Positions 1 through 10,852 of a stretch of DNA of 32,847 bases are shown one piece after another; within the stretch, counting starts at the first letter, position 1; each line of letters starts with the position of its first letter. A program made the position numbers and the translations under genes. A model generated the notes under the pieces. That model saw nothing but the letters and a program-made list of their open reading frames with translations. It made no database searches and was not told the origin of the DNA. This stretch comes from Pseudolabrys sp. GTDB lineage: Bacteria; Pseudomonadota; Alphaproteobacteria; Rhizobiales; Xanthobacteraceae. The DNA is taken from NCBI GenBank assembly GCA_030684935.1, contig JAUXXH010000059.1:1-32847 (forward strand), written 5' to 3'.

Positions 1-1703
1 GCCTTGAACGCCAGCGAGGCCGACTTCTTGAAGTCCTCCAGCAGCCCGACGCCGCCGATCGACGGCGTCGGCAAAATCGCCTTGCCGTTGGTCTCGTTGT
101 AGAGCGAGACGTTGCCGGACACGACCGGGAAATCGAGCGCCTTGCAGGCTTCGGCAATGCCGCGCACGCAGCCCACGAACTGGCCCATGATCTCGGGCCG
201 TTCCGGATTGCCGAAATTGAGATTGTCGGTGATGGCGAGCGGCGTCGCGCCGACCGCGGTGAGATTGCGCCAGCACTCGGCCACCGCCTGCTTGCCGCCT
301 TCGAACGGATCGGCCTCGCAATAGCGCGGCGTCACGTCGGTGGTCAGCGCCAGTCCTTTCGGCCCGTCGCCGACGCGGACCACGGCCGCATCGCCGCCCG
401 GCCGCTGATAGGTGTTACCGAGAATGATGTGGTCGTACTGCTCCCAGACCCAGCGTTTGGAGCACAAATCGGGCGAGCCGAGCAGCCGCTCCAGCGCCTC
501 GGCGGTGCCGACCGGCGCCTTGACGTCGTCGGCATCAATCGGCGCGAGCTTCGCCTGGCTGACGAAGGGCCGCTTGTATTCCGGCGCTGAGTCGCCCAGC
601 TCCTTGATCGGCAGATCGGCCATCACCTCGCCGCGGTGGCGAACGATGAAGCGCTTGTTCGGTGTCGTCTCGCCGATCACCGCGAAATCCAGCCCCCATT
701 TGCGGAAGATCGCTTCGGCCTCTTTTTCCTTCTCCGGCTTGAGCACCATGAGCATGCGCTCCTGGCTCTCCGACAGCATCATCTCGTAGGCGCTCATGCC
801 CTCCTCGCGGCACGGCACCTTGTCGAGATCGAGCGTCACGCCGAGGTCGCCCTTGGCGCCCATTTCGGTCGCCGACGAGGTCAGCCCGGCCGCGCCCATG
901 TCCTGAATGGCGATGACACAGCCTTTGGCCATGATCTCGAGGCAGGCCTCGAGCAGCAGCTTCTCCGCGAAGGGATCGCCGACCTGCACGGTCGGGCGCT
1001 TCTCGTCGCTGTCGTCATCGAATTCGGCGGAGGCCATCGACGCGCCGTGAATGCCGTCGCGGCCGGTCTTGGAGCCGAGATAGACGATCGGCATGCCGAC
1101 GCCGGACGCGGCGGCGTAGAAGATCTTGTCCTTCTCGGCGATGCCGACCGCCATGGCGTTGACCAGGCAGTTGCCGTCATAGCGCGTGTGGAAGCGCACC
1201 GAGCCGGCCACCGTCGGCACGCCGAACGAATTGCCGTAACCGCCAATGCCGGCGACCACGCCGCCGACCAGATGCCGCGTCTTCGGGTGCTCGGGGGCGC
1301 CGAAGCTCAGCGCATTGAGGCAGGCGATCGGCCGCGCGCCCATGGTGAACACGTCGCGCAGAATGCCGCCAACGCCGGTCGCCGCGCCCTGGTAGGGCTC
1401 GATGTAGCTCGGGTGGTTGTGGCTCTCCATCTTGAAGACGCAGGCGAGCCCGTCGCCGATGTCGATGACGCCGGCATTTTCGCCGGGGCCCTGGATCACA
1501 TGCGGACCCTTGGTCGGCAGGCCGCGCAAATGGACCTTGGAGGACTTGTACGAGCAGTGCTCGTTCCACATCGCCGAGAAAATGCCGAGCTCGGTCAGCG
1601 TCGGCTCGCGCTTGAGCAGATTCAGGATCCGGTCGTACTCGTCCGGCTTGAGCCCGTGCTCGGCGACCAGTTGGGGGGTGATCTTGATGTCGTTAGGAAT
1701 CAT
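1..1703 (-). CDS. purL: Phosphoribosylformylglycinamidine synthase subunit PurL (3' end outside window)
   Basis: PurL is the large ATP-dependent subunit of FGAM synthetase. It converts FGAR to FGAM in cytosolic purine synthesis, using ammonia delivered by PurQ with PurS as a bridge. About 567 codons are visible from an ATG at 1703; the C-terminal part runs off the left edge. The reading [20 protein letters not shown] is a typical short-type PurL start. The family motif ESHNHPS lies near residue 93, followed by the glycine-rich ATP-binding stretch [12 protein letters not shown]. This is the small PurL (family length about 735 aa) that needs separate PurS and PurQ, both encoded upstream. A 260-bp gap separates it from purQ, unusually wide for the operon, so it may have its own promoter. 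Identity is certain; only the missing end is unknown. Confidence 0.97.
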   Translation of the reverse strand, partial: MIPNDIKITPQLVAEHGLKPDEYDRILNLLKREPTLTELGIFSAMWNEHCSYKSSKVHLRGLPTKGPHVIQGPGENAGVIDIGDGLACVFKMESHNHPSYIEPYQGAATGVGGILRDVFTMGARPIACLNALSFGAPEHPKTRHLVGGVVAGIGGYGNSFGVPTVAGSVRFHTRYDGNCLVNAMAVGIAEKDKIFYAAASGVGMPIVYLGSKTGRDGIHGASMASAEFDDDSDEKRPTVQVGDPFAEKLLLEACLEIMAKGCVIAIQDMGAAGLTSSATEMGAKGDLGVTLDLDKVPCREEGMSAYEMMLSESQERMLMVLKPEKEKEAEAIFRKWGLDFAVIGETTPNKRFIVRHRGEVMADLPIKELGDSAPEYKRPFVSQAKLAPIDADDVKAPVGTAEALERLLGSPDLCSKRWVWEQYDHIILGNTYQRPGGDAAVVRVGDGPKGLALTTDVTPRYCEADPFEGGKQAVAECWRNLTAVGATPLAITDNLNFGNPERPEIMGQFVGCVRGIAEACKALDFPVVSGNVSLYNETNGKAILPTPSIGGVGLLEDFKKSASLAFK

Positions 1704-1963
1704 GTCTCTCCAGGGGCGCGCGGGCCTGCTGGCGTTGCCTAGCATAGATCGCACCCCGGATTGGACAGACTTATGTGCGCCTTCCAGAGGAAAATCGGCG
1801 CATCATCAGGGAATATAATTGCCGCCCCCCGGCTGTTCTTATCGCTAGGGTGCTGGCGTTACTCGAGGTGCGGCAATTGCACTTCGGCGCCACGAATCTG
1901 CTTTCGAATGCACGCTGCGGGCGCCAAATGCTGCCTTGAGGGGTCTGTCGCTGCGCGGCGCGG

Positions 1964-2665
1964 TTACGCCGCGTTGCCGAGATGCGCGGCCACTCCGGCA
2001 AAGAGGCCGCGGCCGTCGGTCGAGCCGATGTCGGCGTCGACGTGATTTTCCGGGTGCGGCATCATGCCGAGCACGTTGCCGTTCTCGCTGACAATGCCGG
2101 CAATGCCGTTGGTGGCGCCGTTATGGTTGAAGTTCGGGTCGATCATGCCGTCCGGCGAGGAATAGCGGAAGATCACGCGGCCCTCGCCTTCCAGCTTCGC
2201 AATCGTCTCGCCGTCGGCGATGTAATTGCCCTCGCCGTGCGCCACCGGCACGCGGATCACCTGCCCGGCATTGTAGCCGCGGGTGAACGGCGTATCCGAG
2301 CGCTCGACCCGCAGATGCACATCGCGGCAGATGAAGCGAAGCTGCGCATTGCGCATCAGCACACCCGGCAGCAGACCGGCTTCGCACAGAATCTGGAAAC
2401 CGTTGCAGACGCCGAGCACCAGCCCGCCTTTGGCGGCATGGCTGCGCACCGCATCCATCACCGGCGCGCGCGCCGCGATGGCGCCGCAGCGCAGATAGTC
2501 GCCGTAGGAGAAGCCGCCCGGCACCACCACGAGATCGGTGCCTTTCGGCAGTTCGGTCTCGGTGTGCCACACCATCGCCGGTTCATGACCGGAGGTCATG
2601 GCCAGGGTGCGCGCCATGTCGCGCTCCCTGTTGATTCCTGGAAAGACGAGGATGGCAGCTTTCAC
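1964..2665 (-). CDS. purQ: Phosphoribosylformylglycinamidine synthase glutaminase subunit PurQ
   Basis: PurQ is the class I glutamine amidotransferase of FGAM synthetase, hydrolysing glutamine and passing ammonia to PurL. The 233-aa product has the expected length. The nucleophile is Cys87 in GVCNGFQ and the His/Glu pair is His204 and Glu206 in MMPHPE. The N-terminal [12 protein letters not shown] is typical of PurQ. The start codon overlaps the stop of the upstream coiled-coil gene by 4 bases (ATGA), suggesting translational coupling. It is followed by a 260-bp gap and purL. Confidence 0.97.
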   Translation of the reverse strand: MKAAILVFPGINRERDMARTLAMTSGHEPAMVWHTETELPKGTDLVVVPGGFSYGDYLRCGAIAARAPVMDAVRSHAAKGGLVLGVCNGFQILCEAGLLPGVLMRNAQLRFICRDVHLRVERSDTPFTRGYNAGQVIRVPVAHGEGNYIADGETIAKLEGEGRVIFRYSSPDGMIDPNFNHNGATNGIAGIVSENGNVLGMMPHPENHVDADIGSTDGRGLFAGVAAHLGNAA

Positions 2666-2922
2666 GGCGCGGACGCCGGGGCGTCGGTCAGATCGAGACG
2701 CCGCTCGATCCGGTCGAGCCGTGTTTCGTGCCGGATCAACGTGGCATGCATGCCGTTCAATTCCTGATGGATGCCCACCAGATCGTGGTGGAGCCCCTGC
2801 ATCTGTGTGCGCATGGCTTGCATGTTCAGCTTGTTCTCGTCGGCTTTGCCGTCAACCTGCTCAAGCCGCGCCTGCACGGCTTTCAGGATTTCGAACATGA
2901 GTTCACTGGTCGCTTCGGCCAT
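2662..2922 (-). CDS. Small coiled-coil protein of unknown function inside the pur operon
   Basis: An 86-aa protein. Nearly the whole length (about residues 5-75) has a heptad-like pattern of Leu/Ile/Met with charged residues, for example [19 protein letters not shown] and [12 protein letters not shown], so an extended helix or coiled coil is likely. There is no signal peptide, membrane segment or catalytic motif. It lies 9 bp after purS and overlaps purQ by 4 bp, so it should be co-translated with the FGAM synthetase subunits. Whether it helps assemble PurLQS is speculation. The coding call rests on tight operon packing and biased composition; I do not recognise a named family. Confidence 0.8.
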   Translation of the reverse strand: MAEATSELMFEILKAVQARLEQVDGKADENKLNMQAMRTQMQGLHHDLVGIHQELNGMHATLIRHETRLDRIERRLDLTDAPASAP

Positions 2923-2931
2923 GGTCCCACC

Positions 2932-3174
2932 TCAGCCAAGAACCTTCACATCATAATTCTCGATCACCGTGTTCGCCAAGAGCTTGTCGGCCGCCTGCTT
3001 GAGCAGCGCCTCGGCCTTGGCCGGATCGGCGCCCTCGATCTCGATGTCGAACACCTTGCCCTGCCGCACGCTGGCGACGCCGTCGATGCCGAGCGAGCGC
3101 AACGCGCCTTCGATCGCCTTGCCTTGCGGGTCGAGGATACCGGTTTTCAGGGTGACGGTGACGCGGGCTTTCAT
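2932..3174 (-). CDS. purS: Phosphoribosylformylglycinamidine synthase subunit PurS
   Basis: PurS is the small subunit that forms a dimer bridging PurL and PurQ in the PurLQS complex. The 80-aa product starts MKARVTVTLKTGILDPQGKA, the classic PurS beginning, and ends VIENYDVKVLG. Length and the pattern GKVFDIEIEG fit the family. It lies between purC (125 bp away, with a palindromic repeat in the gap) and the coiled-coil gene (9 bp). Identity is very secure. Confidence 0.96.
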   Translation of the reverse strand: MKARVTVTLKTGILDPQGKAIEGALRSLGIDGVASVRQGKVFDIEIEGADPAKAEALLKQAADKLLANTVIENYDVKVLG

Positions 3175-3200
3175 GTCAGTGCCTTATGCCGTGATTCGCG

Positions 3201-3275
3201 CGTCATGGCCGGGCTTGTCCCGGCCATCCACGTCTTATTGCCGGAGCTTCAAGACGTCGATGTCCGGGCATGACG
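3201..3275. repeat. REP-like palindromic repeat in the purC-purS gap
   Basis: The outer arms CGTCATG (3201-3207) and CATGACG (3269-3275) are inverted copies. Inside the left half, GGCCGGGCTTGTCCCGGCC (3208-3226) folds as its own hairpin. CACGTCTT (near 3230) faces AAGACGTCG (3251-3259) as a second imperfect pairing. The composition matches a palindrome type I know to be scattered through Bradyrhizobium-like genomes (recollection, not a search). It sits inside a co-directional operon, so it would be transcribed as RNA structure between purC and purS. Confidence 0.75.
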
Positions 3276-3299
3276 CAGACGAGGGCCAGGAGCGGGAAG

Positions 3300-4067
3300 T
3301 CAGCTCTTCACCAGAACCGGGCCGGCGCCGCGCGGCGGCTCGTCCTCTTTCATGATGCCGAGCCGCTTGGCGACCTCGGTATAGGCCTCCACCAGCCCGC
3401 CGAGATCGCGGCGGAAGCGGTCCTTGTCGAGCTTGTCGTTGGTCTTGATGTCCCACAGCCGGCACGAGTCCGGCGAGATCTCGTCGGCCACCACGATCCG
3501 CATCAGGTCGTTTTCCCACAGCCGGCCGGTTTCCATCTTGAAGTCGACCAGACGGATGCCGACGCCGAGGAACAGGCCGGACAGGAAGTCGTTGACGCGA
3601 ATCGCCAGCGCCATGATGTCGTCGATCTCCTGGGGCGAGGCCCAGCCGAACGCGGTGATGTGCTCTTCCGACACCATCGGGTCGTTGAGCGCGTCGTTCT
3701 TGTAATAGAACTCGATGATGGAGCGCGGCAGCTGGGTACCCTCGTCGATGCCGAGCCGCGTCGCCAGCGAACCGGCGGCGACGTTGCGCACCACGATCTC
3801 GAGCGGAATGATCTCGACCTCGCGGATCAACTGCTCGCGCATGTTGAGCCGGCGGATGAAGTGAGTCGGCACGCCGATGTCGTTGAGGTGCTGGAAGATG
3901 TACTCGGATATCCGGTTGTTCAGGACACCCTTGCCTTCGATCACTTCGTGCTTCTTGGCGTTGAAGGCGGTCGCGTCGTCCTTGAAGTGCTGGATCAGCG
4001 TTCCCGGCTCCGGGCCCTCATAGAGGACCTTCGCCTTGCCTTCGTAAATGCGGCGGCGGCGGCTCAT
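3300..4067 (-). CDS. purC: Phosphoribosylaminoimidazole-succinocarboxamide synthase (SAICAR synthetase)
   Basis: PurC ligates aspartate to CAIR using ATP, giving SAICAR in purine synthesis. The chosen start gives [20 protein letters not shown], the standard N-terminus with the family's YEGKAK motif, and a 255-aa product of normal length. Longer in-frame readings exist (ATG at 4097, and up to 4199) but add residues that do not look like the family and lack a better ribosome site. The signature region [12 protein letters not shown] and [13 protein letters not shown] are clear. It is the first gene of the minus-strand purine cluster and is divergent from the zeta-subunit gene. Confidence 0.96.
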   Translation of the reverse strand: MSRRRRIYEGKAKVLYEGPEPGTLIQHFKDDATAFNAKKHEVIEGKGVLNNRISEYIFQHLNDIGVPTHFIRRLNMREQLIREVEIIPLEIVVRNVAAGSLATRLGIDEGTQLPRSIIEFYYKNDALNDPMVSEEHITAFGWASPQEIDDIMALAIRVNDFLSGLFLGVGIRLVDFKMETGRLWENDLMRIVVADEISPDSCRLWDIKTNDKLDKDRFRRDLGGLVEAYTEVAKRLGIMKEDEPPRGAGPVLVKS

Positions 4068-4420
4068 CGGGATATACCGTGGTTTTTGAAAGTCCATGAG
4101 GGTGCCGTGGCTCCTTGTCGTGTCGTATACCGAGATCCGCGGCGGCGGGACCGGAAATTTTCGCGTGCGATTGACCTCGCATACGAACGATCCGGACACG
4201 AAACGAACCTAGCTGATCGGTTCGGGCAGCACAATCGACCTGACCCTACGTTTCCACTTCGCAATTTCGCCGTAATAGCTGCCGCCCCCCGTTGCCTTGA
4301 CCCTGCTGCGGCGATATGCAAGGCCGCGACACAAGATTTATACTGTATATGCTTACGCCAGCCGGCGATCGCAAGCGCACCCGCGCGGTCGCGGCCCGGA
4401 GCAGAACCAACGAGGACGGC
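4068..4420. other. Divergent intergenic region between purC and the zeta-subunit gene
   Basis: About 350 bp without a convincing gene. It must hold the leftward purC promoter and the rightward promoter for the gene at 4421. The only distinctive short element is an AT-rich palindrome, TATAC-T-GTATA at 4339-4349, about 75 bp before the rightward start, which could include a -10 hexamer (TATACT). I do not see a matching -35 at the right spacing. No riboswitch or PurR-like operator was recognised. Confidence 0.4.
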
Positions 4421-4735
4421 ATGACCACTTTCGACAAGCGCCAAGAGGGCTTCGAAAAGAAGTTCGCGCATGACGAGGAACTCCGGTTCAAGGCGATGGC
4501 CCGCCGCAACAAGCTGCTGGGTCTCTGGGCGGCCGAAATGCTCGGCAAGTCCGGGCCCGATGCCGATGCCTACGCCAAGGAAGTCGTGCTCGCCGACTTC
4601 GAGGAATCCGGCGATGGCGACGTTTTGCGTAAAGTTGTGGCCGATCTCTCCGCCAAGAACGTCACCGAGGCGGAGGTGCGCGCCAAGATGACCGAACTGC
4701 TGGCGGTCGCCGTCGAGCAGATCAAGAACACCTGA
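4421..4735 (+). CDS. F1F0 ATP synthase inhibitor zeta subunit (DUF1476 family)
   Basis: The 104-aa product belongs to DUF1476, the alphaproteobacterial zeta subunit that binds F1-ATPase and blocks ATP hydrolysis (known from Paracoccus). The N-terminus MTTFDKRQEGFEKKFAHDEE is the characteristic inhibitory segment. It is followed by LRFKAMARRNKLLGLWAAEM and a helical C-terminal part rich in Glu, Val and Ala. The ATG at 4421 was chosen because it begins exactly at the family N-terminus and has GAGGA 6-10 bases upstream; an upstream in-frame start at 4316 lacks family similarity. It stands alone, not with the atp operon, which is usual for this gene. Confidence 0.93.
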   Translation: MTTFDKRQEGFEKKFAHDEELRFKAMARRNKLLGLWAAEMLGKSGPDADAYAKEVVLADFEESGDGDVLRKVVADLSAKNVTEAEVRAKMTELLAVAVEQIKNT

Positions 4736-4763
4736 CAACGCCCGCCCGGCGCTCCGCCGGGCC

Positions 4764-5558
4764 ATGGCGAGACAACGCATGACCACGCCGCAACCCTTTG
4801 CCCTTGCCCGCCGCCTGCGTGCGGGCGAGATGGTATTTTCGGCCTGGTGCACGCTGGCCTCGCCGGTGGTGGCCGAAACGATCGCACGCGACGGCTATCC
4901 TTGCGTCGTGCTCGATATCCAGCATGGCCTGTGGGACACCGCATCGACCATTGCCGGCATTGCCGGCATCGCCTCGGCCGGCAGTGCGCCGGTGGTGCGG
5001 GTGCCGGTGGCGGATTTTGCCTTTGTGTCGCGCGCACTTGATGTCGGCGCCGAAGCCATCATCGCGCCGATGATCAACACGCCGGCTGACGCCCGCCAGT
5101 TCGCCGCCGCCGCCAAATACCCGCCGCTCGGCGAGCGCAGCTGGGGCCCGCAGCGCGCGATGGCAATGCAGGGCTTGAGCGTCGCCGCCGACTACCTGCG
5201 CGACGCCAATACCGGCACGCTGACGCTGGCGATGATCGAGACGGAAACGGCGCTGGCCAATGTCGACGCGATTGCCGCCACGCCCGGTATCGACGCGCTG
5301 TTCGTCGGGCCCTACGACCTGTCGACGGCGCTCAGCGGCGGCCGCGCCCAGGACATGGAAGCGCCCGACGTCGAGCGCGCCATCGACCGCATCGGCCAGG
5401 CTGCGATCAAGGCCGGCAAGATTCCCGGCATCTACTGCCGCGATGCGAACGGCGCGCTGGCGATGGCCCAACGCGGCTTCCGTTTCCTCACCATCGGCAG
5501 CGATCTCGGCCTCGTCCGTGACGGCGTCGCGGCGCAATTGCAGGCGCTAAAGGCCTGA
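4764..5558 (+). CDS. HpcH/HpaI-family aldolase (2,4-dihydroxyhept-2-enedioate aldolase-like)
   Basis: A TIM-barrel class II aldolase of the HpcH/HpaI family, which cleaves or forms 2-oxo acids from pyruvate with a divalent metal; the substrate cannot be told from sequence. Supporting motifs are VVLDIQHGLWD (residues about 48-58, with the family's D-x-Q/E-H), GAEAIIAPMINTPADA, MIETETALANVDAI with the metal-binding Glu, and FVGPYDLSTALSG. At 264 aa it has the usual length of about 255-265. The start may instead be the ATG at 4779 (MTTPQPFALA), which follows a weak purine run; neither start has a strong ribosome site. Its 3' end overlaps the convergent methyltransferase gene by 12 bp. Confidence 0.88.
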   Translation: MARQRMTTPQPFALARRLRAGEMVFSAWCTLASPVVAETIARDGYPCVVLDIQHGLWDTASTIAGIAGIASAGSAPVVRVPVADFAFVSRALDVGAEAIIAPMINTPADARQFAAAAKYPPLGERSWGPQRAMAMQGLSVAADYLRDANTGTLTLAMIETETALANVDAIAATPGIDALFVGPYDLSTALSGGRAQDMEAPDVERAIDRIGQAAIKAGKIPGIYCRDANGALAMAQRGFRFLTIGSDLGLVRDGVAAQLQALKA

Positions 5559-6740
5559 CAGTTCCCTTGCGAGCCGGTCCAGAACGGCGGCGAGGTCGTT
5601 CTCAACCTCATCGGTCTTCGTCGACACCACGCGGTAGCCGTGGTCGGCGAACCAGATATGGCTTTCGGCGCGCTTTTTCGCGCCGCCTTCGTTCTCGGCG
5701 GTCGGCACCAGTTCGATCACGCATTTCAGCGGCAGCGACACGAAGTCGCCGATGTGCGGCCCGATCGGCACATGCCGCTTGAAGCCGCGGCCGGCGAAGC
5801 GGCGATCATTGACCAGCGCCTGCCACATCAGCCGTTCCGCATCGGTCGGGTTTCGCCGCAACAGCTTGGTCAGGCCGCGCACCGGGCCGCCTTCGGTCGG
5901 GGCTGCGCCCTGCCCGGCGATCAGCTCGCGCAGCATCGCCGCCGCCGGCCCGTCGAGCACGCCGCCGCGCGCCGGCCCTTTTCGGCCGTGCGCGATCGAC
6001 GTGATGACGCCGTGCAGCGTGCGCACGTCCTGCTGCGACAGCGCCATGCGCAGGAAGATGTTGCGCAGGTTGACGAGCATGGTGGCGCGCTTCTCTTCCG
6101 GGCGAAAGAACTCGACCTTTTCCAGTTCACGCTCGAGGTCGGCGAAGAAGGCCGCCATCTGCTGCTTGGACACCGGCGGCGAGCGCTCGGGCATCGCGAA
6201 GGGTAGTTGCCCGCCGGACCGCTTGAACCATTCGTAGCCGAGGATCACCACCGCCTGCGCCAGGTTGAGCGAGGCGAAGGCCGGGTTGACCGGCAGCGTC
6301 ACGATGCGGTCGGCCATGCCGACCTCCTCGACTTCGAGGCCGTTGCGCTCGCGGCCGAACAGGATGGCGACCTTCTCGCCGTCCGCAATCCGCGCCGTCA
6401 TTTGCTCGGCCGCGGTGTCGGCGCCGATCACGGGCTTGGCCTGGTCGTGGTTGCGCGCGGTCGCCGCCAGCACGAAATGGCAGTCGGCCAGCGCCTCGGC
6501 CAGCGTCTGGTAGACGACGGCGCCGTCCAGCACGCGGTCGGCGCCCGCCGCCATGATCCGGGCCTTTTCCTGCGGCCAGCCGCGCAGCGGCTTGACCAGC
6601 CGGAGTTGCGACAGGCCGAAATTCGCCATGGCGCGGGCCGCCGCGCCGATGTTCTCGCCCATCTGCGGCTCGACCAGGACGACGATCGGCGCCGGCTGCT
6701 CGACCCAGCGTTTGGTCTTGTCGGTTCCGGCGCCGGGCAT
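5547..6740 (-). CDS. TrmJ-like tRNA/rRNA 2'-O-methyltransferase fused to a DUF559 domain
   Basis: Residues 1-250 are a SpoU/TrmH-class (SPOUT) RNA methyltransferase closest to TrmJ, which 2'-O-methylates tRNA position 32. Visible are VLVEPQMGENIGAAARAMAN (residues 21-40), and the SAM-knot motifs ILFGRERNGL (126-135) and LPVNPAFASLNLAQAV (149-164). Residues 290-392 form a DUF559 (Vsr/restriction-like fold) domain: LLRRNPTDAERLMWQAL, IGPHIGDFV with Asp332, and VIEL with Glu343. Where DUF559 proteins usually have a D-G-x-Q-H stretch this one reads VPTAEN, so nuclease activity is doubtful. Ordinary TrmJ is about 250 aa, so the tail is a real fusion. It lies 6 bp after the FkbM gene, probably in one transcript. 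Confidence 0.93.
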   Translation of the reverse strand: MPGAGTDKTKRWVEQPAPIVVLVEPQMGENIGAAARAMANFGLSQLRLVKPLRGWPQEKARIMAAGADRVLDGAVVYQTLAEALADCHFVLAATARNHDQAKPVIGADTAAEQMTARIADGEKVAILFGRERNGLEVEEVGMADRIVTLPVNPAFASLNLAQAVVILGYEWFKRSGGQLPFAMPERSPPVSKQQMAAFFADLERELEKVEFFRPEEKRATMLVNLRNIFLRMALSQQDVRTLHGVITSIAHGRKGPARGGVLDGPAAAMLRELIAGQGAAPTEGGPVRGLTKLLRRNPTDAERLMWQALVNDRRFAGRGFKRHVPIGPHIGDFVSLPLKCVIELVPTAENEGGAKKRAESHIWFADHGYRVVSTKTDEVENDLAAVLDRLARELSGL

Positions 6741-6746
6741 GACAGC

Positions 6747-7634
6747 TCAATAAATGAGAACGTCGATCTGGTTTCGAATGTCCGCCAGCGCCGAGATCGG
6801 ACGCGGCTCCGGCGTTGCGGCATTGAGCGGGCATACCTGCCCATAGTATCGGTTAAGCAGATCGACAAAACGCCTGAAGGATACTGGCGCATAGCGCTCG
6901 GGTGCGAACTCGATCACGAGGGGAACCCGGCTCGCCATTACTTCGTCCAACCCCTCCATGACCTCAGGCTCATAACCCTCGACATCAATCAAAATGAGAC
7001 CGATGTCGCCGGGGGTCACACCAAGCCTCGCCAAGGCCGCATCGCCACGCTCGACGGGCACGACAATGCTGTCCCGCCCGTCGCGAGAAGGCCAAAGATT
7101 GATCGAATGAGCCCCCTTGTTGCGCGGGTGAAGCCGCAAATGGGCGCTGCCCGTACGATCGCCGAGAGCAACCCGCTCGACAAGCACGCGATCCGCCAAC
7201 GCATTGGCAGCAAGATTGCGGACCAGCAAGGCGGCATTGGCCGGCTCCGGCTCGAAAGCAACGGCGCGCGCAAAACGTCCGCCGCGCAATGCCGAAACAA
7301 CCTGCACGCCAATATTGGCGCCGATATTGACGAAGACCTGTCCATCGCGGAAATGGCCGGCGGCGTCCAGAATCGCGCACGCCCGCTCCACAAGCTGCGG
7401 ATCCCATTCGCCCCGCCATACCAGCGCGCCGCCGACCGAAAAATCCGCAGGATCAATGAAAAAATTACCCTGCCCGCATTCGCGATACAGAAGAGCGCCG
7501 CTTTCAGATAGCTGCGCCAGAACCGTGTCCCTCACGGTGAGCCGTCGCAGAACCGTTCGCTCCACCAGCCGGCGGCGAAACGCCCGCCGCCAGCGGCTGT
7601 AGCCGCCTCGCAACTCCGCCAGATCAGGTATCAC
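6747..7634 (-). CDS. FkbM-family SAM-dependent methyltransferase
   Basis: A 295-aa Rossmann-fold methyltransferase of the FkbM type, a group that O-methylates sugars, lipids or natural products; the substrate here is unknown. The SAM-binding motif FVNIGANIGVQVV is at residues 101-113, with the acidic post-motif AVAFEPEPANAALL at 124-137. The FkbM hallmark LILIDVEGYEPEVMEG is at 213-228. The start is GTG (7632-7634), with a GGGGAT run about 8 bases upstream. The basic N-terminus (RWRRAFRRRLVERTVLRR) has no signal peptide. It is 6 bp upstream of the TrmJ-DUF559 gene. A stand-alone FkbM gene next to core genes often serves surface glycan or lipid modification, but nothing here shows that. Confidence 0.88.
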   Translation of the reverse strand: MIPDLAELRGGYSRWRRAFRRRLVERTVLRRLTVRDTVLAQLSESGALLYRECGQGNFFIDPADFSVGGALVWRGEWDPQLVERACAILDAAGHFRDGQVFVNIGANIGVQVVSALRGGRFARAVAFEPEPANAALLVRNLAANALADRVLVERVALGDRTGSAHLRLHPRNKGAHSINLWPSRDGRDSIVVPVERGDAALARLGVTPGDIGLILIDVEGYEPEVMEGLDEVMASRVPLVIEFAPERYAPVSFRRFVDLLNRYYGQVCPLNAATPEPRPISALADIRNQIDVLIY

Positions 7635-7854
7635 CGCGAAATCCCCATCCCGAACGTCCGTCCGTGCCTGACCCAGGCAGGGTCGTCTTAATAGACCGGT
7701 TCAAACCCTCGGAAAACCGCAACAGGCCGGATCCGGTCCCTGCCCAAACCGGCCGCTTACGTCAAGCGGCGGCACTTGATCCGGCCGAAACACCCGCGGC
7801 TCCAGCCGGCCGGCGGTCATCTCGCACCTGCTGACAAGGCTTTTACCGGCGTAG

Positions 7855-10131
<2,277 letters not shown>

Positions 10132-10135
10132 GCCT

Positions 10136-10231
10136 GTAGGGTGGGCTCAGGCGCGGCTTCGCGCCGAGCCCACCGCAGGCTGGGCGCGCGTTGCCGCGGC
10201 CGGTGGGCTCGCTTCGCTGAGCCCACCCTAC
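10136..10231. repeat. REP/BIME-like element: two tandem hairpins inside a 15-bp inverted repeat
   Basis: The ends are exact inverted copies: GTAGGGTGGGCTCAG (10136-10150) and its complement (10217-10231). Within, GGTGGGCTC (10140-10148) pairs with GAGCCCACC (10165-10173) around GCGCGGCTTCGCGCC. A second hairpin pairs GGTGGGCTC (10202-10210) with GAGCCCACC (10219-10227). The element lies between two convergent genes and could act as a bidirectional transcription or decay barrier. GTAGGGTGGGC ends are typical of REP families in proteobacteria (recollection). Its right arm supplies the stop codon of the minus-strand gene ending at 10228. Confidence 0.85.
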
Positions 10232-10833
10232 CCGCGCGTTGTCCGCTTTCGTCGCACCACCCACTGGTCGACCATGACCTTGATGGCGACCACGACGACC
10301 ACGGCGCACAAAGCCGCCTTCGACACCGTCTCCATCGTCCCCTCGACCAGCATGCTGTGCACCACGCTGCCGACGACGATGACCCCGGCCAGCGACATAT
10401 GCGCGGCGCGCCACGTGCGCAGTCCCAGCCGCCGGCGGAAGGCCGCCAGCACCGCGACGGCGAAGATGGCCCACATCGCCGTCACGCCCCAGGGCGAGAA
10501 CGGCGTCGGCGACCGGTAAAGAAGTGCGTCAATCATGTCCGGCGGGCTGGTGAACCAGAGGCCGCCGACGTGGACCAGCAGCGTCACCACCAGCGCGCCG
10601 CCGATCCAGTGATGCACACGACGCCCGCGATAGGCCGACAGTCCCGGCAGATACCCGGCGATCAGCAGCGGCTGAACGAGCATGAGCCCCAGCGCGACAA
10701 TCCCGGCGAAGCACGCCGCGATATAGACCGGGCCACGCCACGCCAGCAGCTCGCTCGCCATGGCAAAGGCGATCGGCACGCCGATGGCGGCGGCAAGGCC
10801 GGCCCAGATCAAGACCACCCGGGCCAAGCTCAT
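10228..10833 (-). CDS. Ferric-reductase-like multi-span membrane protein, putative heme-binding
   Basis: A 201-aa integral membrane protein with about six hydrophobic spans. Histidines sit in membrane segments in the two-helix pattern of the ferric-reductase-like / cytochrome-b-type domain: His74-His75 and His88 in HHWIGGALVVTLLVHVGG, and His145 and His159 in HMSLAGVIVVGSVVHSM. The family (YedZ/MsrQ, FRE, NOX) passes electrons through two b-hemes across the membrane; the donor and acceptor here are unknown. It starts 19 bp after the Tat-exported protein gene, so the two are likely one operon and may work together at the periplasmic face. The stop codon lies in the REP-like palindrome, so the C-terminus RRKRTTRG may have been set by that insertion. 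Confidence 0.72.
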   Translation of the reverse strand: MSLARVVLIWAGLAAAIGVPIAFAMASELLAWRGPVYIAACFAGIVALGLMLVQPLLIAGYLPGLSAYRGRRVHHWIGGALVVTLLVHVGGLWFTSPPDMIDALLYRSPTPFSPWGVTAMWAIFAVAVLAAFRRRLGLRTWRAAHMSLAGVIVVGSVVHSMLVEGTMETVSKAALCAVVVVVAIKVMVDQWVVRRKRTTRG

Positions 10834-10852
10834 CCTTCTGTCCCCGATCCGG

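Noticed and set aside
1771..2001. 76-codon minus-strand frame in the purQ-purL gap
   Set aside because: It overlaps the end of purQ out of frame, has an odd Arg/Ser composition and no ribosome site. The 260-bp gap is better read as untranslated.
3270..4424. 384-codon plus-strand frame opposite purC
   Set aside because: It is a shadow of purC. The translated sequence is unlike any protein and rich in Asp/His/Val.
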